Origin: Hexactinellida sp. DTS-2022
Taxonomy: Eukaryota; Porifera; Hexactinellida
Direction of reading: 5' to 3'
Length of the DNA: 64,000 bases
Assembly: GCA_028753945.1 (NCBI GenBank)
Contig: JAPNXP010000002.1
Location: 992,001 to 1,056,000, forward strand
Part shown: positions 30,452 through 43,500 of the stretch, in pieces
How positions within the stretch are numbered: the stretch's first letter is position 1
Layout: every line of letters starts with the position of its first letter
Position numbers and translations under genes: made by a program
The notes under the pieces: generated by a model
The model's database searches: none
The model's input: only the letters and a program-made list of their open reading frames with translations
Told to the model about the DNA's origin: nothing

Positions 30452-30524
30452 TCCGAGATTAGGAAGCGACCTGACGTGTCTATGCAGAAGAACGAGGGAG
30501 CAAACCTAGATACGATATCGGCGC
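30452..30524. repeat. Duplicated fragment of the NHL gene
   Basis: 73 bases match 28146-28218 inside the NHL coding sequence with 3 mismatches, in the same orientation. It lies 60 bases inside a TACAGTCGATTCCGC transposon-like end (30390), so it may be a captured gene fragment. Confidence 0.8.
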
Positions 30525-30719
30525 ACTTATATCATCAATGCCGCACCTGCTCCTACGGCCTTCCATGGAGTAAACTGAATTTAGCAATTACTAATTTCTG
30601 GAGAGAATCAATACGCCTAAATAGAAACGTTGGGATTGTGAAAGCCAGATAAAATTATCCTTTAAATAAATGCAAAATAATAAATTAAAATAAAATAAAA
30701 TGAATTACACAACATAATA

Positions 30720-32272
30720 CTACAGAACAGACGTGTGTCTAACAGCTGAAGGGGATTTACAGTATACTTTGTAAAATAGAACTTTGCTAGTGAGGAGAGA
30801 ATATTTGTTATCAAACCGCAAGTAGTAAGTTCTCTGTGCGGCCAGTTCGGGCGCAGAGCTGGCTCTGTGACAACCTACTACCACATCTTCGCTGCAAAGC
30901 CTGCGTTCCTTAGGCACTATCTGAGTACGCTCGGACGAGTGGTCAGACTGGTCTGTGGAGAGCTCTAACTCAGCTCCGAACCCGATGTCGTATCTAAATA
31001 GTGGTATTCAGAAAATACATATTGTATATACGTACTAGTAATAATATATACTTTCAGAACTTCGTGTATACGAACACGGTTAATACGAATTTCTGGTTAA
31101 GAACTTAAGGTGTACTAATTTAACGGTCCCTTGTTGTACGACGTACAGGAAACAGTATAATTTTGTAATACGTACTAATATTACGTACAGTATACACTAT
31201 ACAGTGTACGTATTAACGAAGTTATACTGCATATTAATTAATAAAAAGATTTCTCAAAATCGAAGCGATTTGTATAAATAAGATTATTTGCTTGGAAGAA
31301 ACAAAGAACGAATCTTCGAATAACATTCGTTTTAGCGCTAATACTTATATTCCACTGAGATTCCTATTGTTAACGCGGTGGCCAGGAATGTGAAACCGAA
31401 ACTGAAAGTTAATTGAATATCAATTAAAAGTGAAAATGAAATTGGGTTTTTTTAATTTCCCAAAGACTCCATGTCATCCACGATAAAGTGCGTACATACT
31501 ACTTGGCTACTGTAGCTCACCTCTCGGTCGCAAACTCCCAGTACAGGATCTGTACGTCAGGATACACGGGCACTTTTATGGTGATACTCTCTCCGGGAGA
31601 GATGAGGAGCCTAGCGTCGGGCTCCTCTCGCAGGTCCCGCATAAACTCGACTGCGTGGGAGCGCTTGCACCAGAGGTAGCCGGGCTGTATTCCAGTAGTA
31701 ATCTCTCCCTCGCAGTCAGCTGTTGAGCCCGACAGCTCGGGAGATAGGCTCTCTGTGTCCCGCGCGTTCTTAATCACGTCCTCAATAGTCCTGCTAGACC
31801 TGTAGCCGGCATTCGGGGACGGTATTACCTGCACATGGGAGGGGCGCTTGTAGCTGCTGAGGTCGATGCTGTCTGGCTTGCTGCCCGCGGGCTCTGCGGA
31901 CTTGAGGAGCTGCTCCTGGGCGCTCCGACTGCCCGCGTAGAGGTCTGACATCCAGAGAGAGAAGTGCTCCGACTTAGAGCTCAGTCGCGCCGAGAACTCC
32001 CGCATAGCCTCAGCCGGAGGCATTTCTCTTATCAGGTCCCACTCCCTGACCCAGTCTCCTTCGTCAACGGCAAACAGCAGCCCCCCCGCCCCCGTCCCCG
32101 AGATAGCCTGTCTGTGGAGAGCTACCATGGTGCATTTGTCTTTGTAGGATATGTGGGGAGTGTATGCGGTGCAGTAGTGAACAGCGTGCTTGAACACGTG
32201 CTCAGGGGACAGACCCAGGCTCATCAGATTGCCAAGAGAGCTAGACATGCCACTACTCAATTGTAAGTTCAT
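30720..32272 (-). CDS. ACBD3: Golgi ACBD3/GCP60-like protein, two exons
   Basis: Exon 1 32272-31521 and exon 2 30993-30720 total 1,026 nt (341 aa); donor GAG-AG|GTGAGC, acceptor TATTTAG|ATACGAC, phase 2, in frame. Human ACBD3 is a Golgi scaffold that binds giantin/golgin-160 and recruits PI4KB. An acyl-CoA-binding-like domain lies at about 20-100 (HAVHYCTAY, YKDKCTMVALHRQA, WDLIREMPPAEAMREF). The GOLD domain starts near 225: SITIKVPVYPDVQILYWEFATER, joined by splicing to YDIGFGAELEL, and ends RTYYLRFDNKYSLLTSKVLFYKVYCK. The long Glu/Arg coiled coil of vertebrate ACBD3 is replaced by a short Ser-rich linker, explaining 341 versus 528 aa. The frame upstream offers only a TTG; I start at ATG 32272. 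Confidence 0.9.
30994..31520. other. ACBD3 intron
   Basis: 527 bp, AT-rich. Includes AACTTCGTGTATACGAACAC-like self-complementary blocks near 31060-31240 that look like a decayed MITE, but I cannot define its ends. Confidence 0.6.
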
Positions 32273-32431
32273 AGCCAAAAGTAGACCTCGGTATTACGAA
32301 CACCAGGGATCGAGGCATTAAAAAGTACTCAGAGCATGCGCCATTTGCACTTAGCGCATGCGGCGTTAGTACTCTGAGCATGTGCCAAATAAATTGGACG
32401 AAATAGGCTTATTCCCTCCATTTATTAAAAA

Positions 32432-32552
32432 GTACATACAACATATGTAATATAAAAGTAAAAATATAAAGTACATGTACATACAACATGTAATATAAAA
32501 GTAAAAATATAAAGTACATGTACATACAACATGTAATATAAAAGTAAAAATA
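32432..32552. repeat. 43-bp tandem repeat, about 2.9 copies
   Basis: Unit contains ACATACAACATGTAATATAA then AAGTAAAAATATAAAGTAC; the first copy differs by CATATG versus CATG. Marks the junction between gene territory and the repeat array. Confidence 0.85.
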
Positions 32553-32655
32553 TTTTACTTTGAAAAGAAAGCCTAATCACATGAAGTGAATCAAGTGATC
32601 TTCCTTAGGGTCCTCTTTTCTACAGAGAATACTGAGACAAAAACAAACATAAAAA

Positions 32656-32885
32656 AATCTAAAATTGCAGCCTGTGCCGACGCATGTTCCTTTGGTGGCA
32701 CTATATTTGTTGGTGGTTTATTGATAGTGCCTCCAAAGGAACATGCTGTTGGCACAGGATGCAATTTTGAATTTTTTTTCGCCATGTCATTATCACTATG
32801 GTGTTAAATTGTTTCAGAAATGTGTTTCAGAAGGCATTGACCCTTAGAGTGGTGGAAGCTTCGTTTTAGCTCATTTAATTAACGC
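32656..32885. repeat. Isolated hairpin with array flank, inverse orientation
   Basis: Hairpin 32656-32773 followed by CGCCATGTCATTATCACTAT and the GGCATTGACCCTTAGAGTGG block, i.e. the end of a long-type unit read backwards. First trace of the array family; its left side is unrelated sequence. Confidence 0.75.
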
Positions 32886-33600
32886 TACTTCAGCCTAAAT
32901 GAATGGAGTGAGTATATACAACACACTACACGCTGATCCTAGTAAGCTAATATTTTCAGTTCTATACTGGGTATATATGTAAGCTATTTTAAGACTGCTA
33001 GCGCTCTAATATAAGGCTTCTAAAAAACTGATTTTTTTTGAAATTCTATATTTAAGCTCCCATAGAGAATAATATAGTACCAAAAGCTTAGTTCTGAAGA
33101 ATTGAAAAAGATTACAAGGATCTGAATAGTCAAATTTAAAAATGTGAAATTTTAGTGATTACGTCATCATGTGATAATGAGTAAGCATACTGGCAATCTG
33201 GTGTTACCAAAGTGTCCGCATCATTAATGTGCATGTTCTATTAAATTTTCAGATTTTTATCTCTCAGAGTGCGCGAATTATGTGCGATTAAGTGACTTTT
33301 CAGGGTTCTCGAAATGTGACAATGACGTCATAACTTGTCGAGGTGTGAGAAATTTTGAGTGAAAACCTCAAATTGTTGACGGGTGCCAAAAGTTACCCCT
33401 ATATGCCAAAAATCCCATTTGGAGACCGGAAACTTAATGCTTTATCAATTTTTATAATTGGAGCCTCTCAGACTCAAGTTTAAACCCCCGAGATCGCGAC
33501 GTTCCAGTCCTTTACTTAAGGAGTCTATGATCTTGTATCATCTCTGAGATTTAATTAATTAGATAAATAATTATGAATATTATTTATAATATAACACCAA
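32886..33600. other. Single-copy spacer within the repeat region
   Basis: About 700 bases not matching the array units. No ORF over 60 codons, no transposon termini recognised. Confidence 0.35.
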
Positions 33601-34540
33601 TTTCAATGTCAACTTACAATTATTAAGTTAAATTATATTTATCAAGCTCAAAAATAATTATTTCATTTTATGAGCCATAACTAGTTTAAATAGGTGTTAA
33701 AATAATTTGATCAAAATTCGTAACCCCAGGTGCAAATTAGACGGTCCCATCGCACCTACATGCCAAGTTTCAGCTCTCTATGTATAAAGGTGTGGCCAGG
33801 GCACCGTCTACGGAGAAAATAAAAATATTAAAGGCAGTAAGATCAATACTGGGCCACTATACTATAGTATAGTCGGCACAGTAAAAATCCAAAATTGCAG
33901 CCTGTGCCGACGCATGTTCCTTTGGTGGCACTATATTTTGATTGTGGTTTATTGATAGTGCCTCCAAAGGAACATGCTGTAGGCACAGGCTGCAATTTTG
34001 GATTTTTTTCCGCCAAGTCATCATCACTATGAAGGTGTTAAATTATTTCAGAAAGGTGTTTCAAAAGGCAACGACCCTTTGTGAGTTGGAAGTTTCGTTT
34101 TAGCTCACTTCATTTCAAAGATATTCAAGTTTCAGTGGAATATAATAAGTGATGAGACAGCATTTTTTATGTGAGTGTTAGGTGATCACCCAACACCAAC
34201 CAACCCACTCGAAATATAGAATTCACAAAATTGTAGAAACACATTTTTTTGACGATGTCATCATCACCTCAAGGTGTCAAGACCCATTTGTAGAGGTGCT
34301 ATGTGGCATAAGGATCAATTGATAAATTTGAAATTTGTTTCTATCTTCTATAATCTCTGAGATTTATGATATTTAATTAATTAGTGTAAATAATAATTAA
34401 TATTATTTATTATATAACACCAATTTAAATGTCAACTTAAAATTATTAAGTTAAACTATATTGTCATAAATAATTAATTAATTAATTTGGCTATCAAATT
34501 TCAATTCCGCACTCTCGATGATCCCTTATAAACTAATTGG
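33601..34540. repeat. Inverse-orientation array block
   Basis: Contains the CGTAACCCCAGGTGC and CCGTCTACGGAGAAA landmarks, one palindrome (33848-33882), hairpin 33886-34004, then the backward long-unit end. Faces the plus-orientation array that starts at 34582, so the two can fold together. Confidence 0.75.
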
Positions 34541-34581
34541 AAGCATCTATCTTATATATTAAATCACAATGATTTGTTTTT

Positions 34582-37500
34582 ACTGTGCCGACTATACTAT
34601 AGTATAGTGGCCCAGTATTGGAATCACTGCCTTTATTACTGTGCCGACTATACTATAGTATAGTGGCCCAGTATTAGAATCACTGCCTTTATTATTATTT
34701 ATTTATTACTGTGCCGACTATACTATAGTATAGTGGCCCAGTATTGGAATCACTGCCTTTATTATTATTATTTTTACTGTGCCGACTATACTATAGTATA
34801 GTGGCCCAGTATTGGAATCACTGCCTTTATTATTATTATTTTTATTATTATTTTTTTTTTTCTCCGTAGACGGTGCAATGGCCAGAGCTTAATTGTTGAT
34901 GGGCTGAAACTTGGCATGTAGGTGCGATGGGACCGTCTAATTTGCACCTGGGGTTACGATTTTTTATTAACAAATTTTGGACACATCTTTAACACCTTTC
35001 AAAATTTGTCTGGTCCATAACTCAAAATATGTTTTACTAAACCCGCAAATTTTATTTCATATTTGGATTCACCGTAAAATTCTGCGTCTGATGGGAGAAG
35101 AAATCTTTCAATAAGGGGTTTAATTTCTGCCACAAATGGGGGCTTAAATTTCTTTGTTTACTCACACTTCAGTTTCAGTAAAGTGTTAAATCTAATTCCA
35201 TTGTTTCAACTTGTAATAATTATATTGATTTAACTTGTTAAATCCTACTCTAGTGATTCAACTTGCTATAATTATATTGATTTAACTTGTGAATTCAAGC
35301 TGGCTTCTATTTTGCAATTGAAAATTAAGATTATATATTTCATAACAACGACATATTATGTGATTATATTTACTTCTGCGAGAATATAATTGCACTGTTA
35401 ATATACTGACGTAATTAATTATAAATAATTCAGTTTGTATTTAACTTATATAGAAGCTTCCAATTTGTATATTAGAGGTTATCGAGTGTGCGGAATTGAA
35501 ATTTGATAGATAAATTAATTAATTAATTATTTATGACAAAATAATTGAACTTAATAATTGTATGTTGACATTGAAATTGGTGTCATATTATAAATAATAT
35601 TAATAATTATTTATACTAATTAATTAAATATCATAAATCTCAGAGATCATAGAAGATAGAAACAAACTTTCAATATATCAATTGGTCCTTATGACACGTG
35701 CCACCTATACAAGTGGGTCTTGACACCTTTAGGTGATGATGACATCGTTAAAAAAATGTGTTTTTACAATTTTGTTAATTCGATATTTAAAATGGGTTAG
35801 TTAATGTTGGTTGATGACCCAACACCCACTTAAAAATGCTGAGTCATTACAGATTATATTCTACTGAAACTAGAATATCTCTTTAATGAAGTGAGCTGAA
35901 TGGAAACTTCCACCACTCTAAAGGGTCGTTGCCTTCTGAAACACCTTTCTGAAATAATTTAACACCTTCATAGTGATGATGACTGGGCGAAAAAAAATCC
36001 AAAATTGCACCCTGTCTGACAGCATGCTCCTTTGGAGGCACTATCAATAACCAACCAATAAAATATAGTGCCACCAAAGGAACATGCGTCGGCACAGGGT
36101 GCAATTTTGGATTTTTTTTTATTACTGTGCCGACTATACTATAGTATAGTGGCCCAGTATTAGAATCACTGCCTTTATTATTATTTTTTCTCCGTAGACG
36201 GTGCCCTGGCCAGAGCTTTATAGTTGATGGGCTTAAACTTTGCATGTAGGTGCGATGGGACCGTCTAATTTGCACCTGGGGTTACGATTTTTGATTAACA
36301 AATTTTGGACACATCTTTAACACCTTTCAAAATTTGTCTGGTCCATAACTCAAAATATGTTTTACTAACCCCCCAAATTTATTTCATATTTGGATTCGCC
36401 ATAAAATTCTGCGTCTGATGGGAGAATAAATTTTCCAATAAAGGGGTCAATTTCTGCCATAAATGGGGGTTGAAATTTCTTTGTTTACTCACACTTCAAT
36501 TTCAGTAAAGTGTTAAATCTAATTCCATTGTTTCAACTTGTAATAATTATATTGATTTAACTTGTTAAATCCTACTCTAGTGATTCAACTTGCTATAATT
36601 ATATTGATTTAACTTGTGAATTCAAGCTGGCATCTATTTTGCAATTGAAAATTAAGATTATATATTTCATAACAACGACATATTATGTGATTATATTTAC
36701 TTCTGCGAGAATATAATTGCACTGTTAATATACTGACGTAATTAATTATAAATAATTCAGTTTGTATTTAACTTATATAGAAGCTTCCAATTTGTATATT
36801 AGAGGTTATCGAGTGTGCGGAATTGAAATTTTATAGATAAATTAATTAATTAATTATTTATGACAAAATAATTGAACTTAATAATTGTATGTTGACATTG
36901 AAATTGGTGTCATATTATAAATAATATTAATAATTATTTATACTAATTAATTAAATATCATAAATCTCAGAGATCATAGAAGATAGAAACAAACTTTCAA
37001 TAAATCAATTGGTCCTTATGACACGTGCCACCTATACAAGTGGGTCTTGACACCTTGAGGTGATGATGACATCGTTAAAAAAATGTGTTTTTACAATTTT
37101 GTTAATTCGATATTTAAAATGGGTTAGTTAATGTTGGTTGATGACCCAACACCCACTTAAAAAATGCTGAGTCATTACAGATTATATTCTACTGAAACTA
37201 GAATATCTCTTTAATGAAGTGAGCTGAATGGAAACTTCCACCACACTAAAGGGTCGTTGCCTTCTGAAACACCTTTCTGAAATAATTTAACACCTTCATA
37301 GTGATGATGACATGGCGAAAAAAAAAAATCCAAAATTGCAGCTGTGCCGACAGCATGTTCCATTGGAGGCACTATCAATAAACCACCAACAAAATATAGT
37401 GCCACCAAAGGAACATGCGTCGGCACAGGCTGCAATTTTGGATTTTTTTATTATTTTTTTTTTTCTCCGTAGACGGTGCAATGGCCAGAGCTTAATTGTT

Positions 37501-40500
37501 GATGGGCTGAAACTTGGCATGTAGGTGCGATGGGACCGTCTAATTTGCACCTGGGGTTACGATTTTTTATTAACAAATTTTGGACACATCTTTAACACCT
37601 TTCAAATTTTGTCTGGTCCATAACTCAAAAATTCTTTTACTAAACCCCCAAATTTTATTTCATATTTGGATTCACCATAAAATTCTGCGTCTGATCGGTG
37701 AAGAGAATTTTCAATAAATGGTTTAATTTCTGCCATAAATGGGGGTTCGAAATTTCTTTGTTTACTCACACTTCAATTTCAGTAAAAGTGTTAAATCTAA
37801 TTCTATTGTTTCAACTTGTAATAATTATATTGATTTAACTTGTTAAATCCTACTCTATTGATTCAACTCGCGATAATTATATTGATTCAACTTATAAATT
37901 CCAGCTGGCTTCTATTTAATTGTAGTATTACTATACAATGGATTGAATAAAATCTAATAATATAAGGAATTTGTTGACTGAACTCAAATCACCGTGGATA
38001 ACATTGCTAAAATAATTTACTAATAATATATTGTATTATCAATACAAAATGAATGAATGGCATTAAACTCTAGATGGTTTATGATAGAAACAAACTTCAA
38101 AGTAAACAATCGTTCCTTGTGACTCCGACCAATTAACAAATGGTTCTTCACACCTTGGGCGTTGATGACTTGGCGAAAAAATCCAAAATTGCAGCCTGCG
38201 CCGACAGCATGTTCCTTTGGAGGCACTATCAATAAACCACCAACAAAATATAGTGCCACCAAAGGAACATGCGTCGGCACAGCTGCAATTTTGGATTTTT
38301 TTTTTCTCCGTAGACGGTGCCCTGGCCTGAGCTTTATAGTTGATGGGCTGAAACTTGGCATGTAGGTGCGATGGGACCGTCTAATTTGCACCTAGGGTTA
38401 CGATTATTGATTAACAAATTTTTGACACATCTTTAACACCTTTCAAAATTTGTCTGGTCCATAACACAAAATATGTTTTACTAAACCCCAAAATTTTATT
38501 TCACATTTGGATTCACCATAAAATTCTGCGTCTGATGGGAGAAGAAAACTTTCAATAAAGAGTTTTATTTCTGCCATAAATGGGGGTTGAAATTTCTTTG
38601 TTTACTCACACTTCAGTTTCAGTATAACTGTTAAATCTAATTCCATTGTTTCAACTTGTAATAATTATATTGATTTAACTTGTTAAATCTTACTCTATTG
38701 ATTCAACTTGCGATAATTTAATTGATTTAACTTATAAATTGCAGCTGGCTTCTATTTAATTTACCATACAATGGATTAAATAAAATAATATAATATAAGG
38801 AATTTGTTGACTTAATTCAACTCAACCGTGGATAACAATGCTAATATAAATAACTAATAATATAATTTATTATCAATACATAATGAATGAATGGCATCAA
38901 ACTCAAGATGGTTTAAGATAGAAACAAACTTCAAATTTATCTACCGTTCCTTGTGACTCGGACCAATTAACAAATGCTTCTTCACACCTTGGGCGTTGAT
39001 GACTTGGCAAAAAAAAATCCAAAATTGCAGCCTGAGCCGACAGCATGTTCCTTTGGAGGCACTATCAATAAACAACCAACAAAATATAGTGCCACCAAAG
39101 GAACATGCGTCGGCACAGGGTGCAATTTTGGATTTTTTTTTTCTCCGTAGACGGTACCCTGGCCAGAGCTCTATAGTTGATGGGCTGAAACTTGGCATGT
39201 AGGTGCGGTGGGACCGTCTAATTTGCACCTGGGGTTACGATTTTTTATTAAGAAATTTTTGACACATCTGTAACATCCTTTCAGATTTTGTCTGGTCCAT
39301 AACTCAAAATATGTTTTACTAAACCCGAAAATTTTATTTCATATTTGGATTCCCCATAAAATTCTGCGTCTGATGGGAGAAGAAAACCTTCAAAAAAGGT
39401 TTTATTCCTGCCATTAATGGGGGTTGAAATTTCTTTGTTTACTCACACTTCAGTTTCAATAAAACTGTTAAATCTAATTCCATTGTTTCAACTTGTAATA
39501 ATTATATTGATTTAACTTGTTAAATCCTACTCTAGTGATTCAACTTGCGATAATTATATTGATTTAACTTATAAATTCCAGCTGGTTTCTATTTAATTCT
39601 AGCATTACTATACAATGGATTAAATTAAATTAATTTATATAAGGAATTTGTTGACTTTACTCAACTCACCGTGGATAACATTGCTAAAATAAATAACTAA
39701 TAATTTAATTTATTATCAATAAGTAATGAATGGCATTAAACTAAAGATGGTTTATGATAGAACCGTTAACATTTTACATTCCACAACAACGACAGATAAA
39801 GTGATTATATTTATTTCGCGAGAATATTCTTGCACAATTAATGTACTGACGAAATTTATTATAATTAATTCCTTTTGTATTTAACTTATAGACGGTTCCA
39901 ATTGGATTATTGGGGTTATCGAGTGCGCTGAATTCAAATATGATAGTGAAATTCGATTTATATTAATAATAAGTGCAAATAATTGAACTTTATTTATTTT
40001 GCTGTACATAATAATGATGTTAAATTATTAATTTATTAATTAAATATTTATACTAATTAGCTAAATTTCATTAATCTCAGAGATGATACAAGATAGAAAC
40101 AAACTTTCAATTTATCAATTGGTCCTTATGCCACGTACCACCTATACAAGTGAGTCTTGACACCTTGAGGTGATGATGACATCGTTAAAAAAATGTGTTT
40201 TTACAATTTTGTTAATTCGATATTAAAAATGGGTTAGTTCATGTTGGGTGATGACCCAACACTCACATAAAAAATGCTGAGTCATCAGTTGTTATATTCT
40301 ACTCAAACTGGAATATCGCTAAAAGGAAGTGAACTAAAACGAAACTTCCACTACTCTAAGGGTCGATGCCTTCTGTAACACCTTTTTGAAATGATTTAAC
40401 ACCTTTATAGTGATGATGACTTGGCGAAAAAAAAATCCAAAATTGCATCCTGTGCCGACAGCATGTTCCATTGGAGGCACTATCAATAAACCACCAACAA

Positions 40501-43500
40501 AATATAGTGCCACCCAAGGAACATGCGTCGGCACAGGATGCAATTTTGGATTTTTTTACTGTGCCGACTATACTATAGTATAGTGGCCCAGTATTGGAAT
40601 CACTGCCTTTATTTATATTATTATTATTATTATTACTGTGCCGACTATACTATAGTATAGTGGCCCAGTATTGGAATCACTGCCTTTATTATTATTTTTT
40701 TTTTTTTCTCCGTAGACGGTGCCCTGGCCAGAGCTTTATAGTTGATGGGCTGAAACTTGGCATGTAGGTGCGTATGGACCGTCTAATTTGCACCTGGGGT
40801 TACGATTTTTGATTAACGAATTTTTGACACATCTTTAACACCTTTCAAAATTTGTCTGGTCAATAACTCAAAATATGTTTTACTAAACCCCCAAATTTTA
40901 TTTCACATTTGGATTCACCATAAAATTCTGCGTCTGATGGGAGAGGAATATTTTCAAAAATATGTTTAATTTCTGCCATAAATGGGGGTTGAAATTTCTT
41001 TGTTTACTCACACTTCAGTTTCAGTATAACTGTTAAATCTAATTCCATTGTTTCAACTTGTAATAATTATATTGATTTAACTTGTTAAATCTTACTCTAT
41101 TGATTCAACTTGCGATAATTAAATTGATTTAACTTATAAATTACAGCTGGCTTCTATTTAATTTACCATACAATGTATTAAATAAAATAATATAATATAA
41201 GGAATTTGTTGACTTAATTCAACTCAACCGTGGATAACAATGCTAATATAAATAACTAATAATATAATTTATTATCAATACATAATGAATGAATGGCATC
41301 AAACTCAAGATGGTTTAAGAAAGAAACAAACTTCAAATTTATCTACCGTTCCTTGTGACTCGGACCAATTAACAAATGCTTCTTCACACCTTGGGCGTTG
41401 ATGACTTGGCGAAAAAAAATCCAAAATTGCAGCCTGCGCCGACAGCATGTTCCTTTGGAGGCACTATCAATAAACAACCAACAAAATATAGTGCCACCAA
41501 AGGAACATGCGTCGGCACAGGGTGCAATTTTGGATTTTTTTTTTTCTCCGTAGACGGTACCCTGGCTACACCTTTATACATTGAGGGCTGAAACTTGCCA
41601 TGTAGATGCGAAGTGCCCTTCTAATTTGCACCTGGGGTTACGATTTTTGATTACGAAATTTTGCACACATCTTTAACACCTTTCAAAATTTGTCTGGTCC
41701 ATAACTCAAAATATGTTTTACTAAACCCCCAAATTTTATTTCATATTTGGATTCATCGTAAAATTCTGCGTCTGTTGGGAGAAGAAATTTTTCAATAAAG
41801 GGGTCAATTTCTGCCATAAATGGGGGTTAAAATTTCTTTGTTTACTCACACTTCAATTTCAGTAAAGTGTTAAATCTAATTCTATTGTTTCAACTTGTAA
41901 TAATTATATTGATTTAACTTGTTAAATCCTACTCTAGTGATTCAACTTGCGATAATTATATTGATTTAACTTATAAATTCCAGCTGGCTTCTATTTAATT
42001 GTAGTATTACTATACAATGGATTAAATAAAATAATATAATATAAGGAATTTGTTGACTCAACTCAACCAACCATGGATAACATTGCTAAAATAAATAACA
42101 AATAATATAACTTATTATCAATACATAATGAATGAATGGCATTAAACTCAAGATGGTTTATGATAGAACTGTTAAGATTTTACTTTCCACAACTACGACA
42201 GATTAAGTGATTATATTTATTTCGGCGAGAATATTCTTGCACAATTAATGACTGACTTAATTAATTATAATTAATTCATTTTGTATTTAACTTATAGACG
42301 GTTCCAAATAGATTATTGGGGATATCGAGTGCGTGGAATTAAAATATTATAGTGAAATTCAATTTAAATTAATAATAATTGCAAATAATTGAACTTAATT
42401 TATTTTGCTGTATATAATAATGGTGTTAAATAATAAATAAATAAATTAAATATTTATACTAATTAGATAAATTTCATTAATCTCAGAGATGATACAAGAT
42501 AGAAACAAACTTTCAATTTATCAATTGGTCCTTATGCCAGGTACCACCTATACAAGTGGGTCTTGACACCTTGAGGTGATTATGACACGTCAAAAAATCT
42601 ATTTTCACAATTTTGTGAATTCGATATTTAAAATGGGTAAGTTGATGTTGGGTGATGACCCAACACACACATAAAAAATGCTGAGTCATCAGCTATTATA
42701 TTCTACTCAAACTTGAATATCTCTAAAATTATATGAACTAAATGGAAACTTCCACCACTCTAAGGGTCGATGCCTTCTGTAACACCTTTTTGAAATAATT
42801 TAACACCTTCATAGTGATGATGACATGGCGAAAAAAAAATCCAAAATTGCATCCTGCGCCGACAGCATGTTCTTTTGGAGGCACTATAAATAAACAAACA
42901 ACAAAATATAGTGCCACCAAAGGAACATGCGTCGGCACAGGCTGCAATTTTGGATTTTTTATTATTACTGTGCCGACTATACTATAGTATAGTGGCCCAG
43001 TATTGGAATCACTGCCTTTATTATTATTATTACTGTGCCGACTATACTATAGTATAGTGGCCCAGTATTAGAATCACTGCCTTTATTATTATTATTATTT
43101 TTACTGTGCCGACTATACTATAGTATAGTGGCCCAGTATTAGAATCACTGCCTTTATTATTTTTATTATTATTATTTTTTTCTCCGTAGACGGTGCCCTG
43201 GCCAGAGCTTTATAGTTGATGGGCTTAAACTTTGCATGCAGGTGCGATGGGACCGTCTAATTTGCACCTGGGGTAACGATTTTTGATTAAGAAATTTTTG
43301 ACACATCTTTAACACCTTTCAAATTTTGTCTGGTCCATAACTCAAAAATTGTTTTACTAAACCCCCAAATTTTATTTCACATTTGGATTCACCATAAAAT
43401 TCCGCGTCTGATGGGAGAAGAAAACTTTCAATAAAGAGTTTTATTTCTGCCATAAATGGGGGTTGAAATTTCTTTGTTTACTCACACTTCAGTTTCAGTA

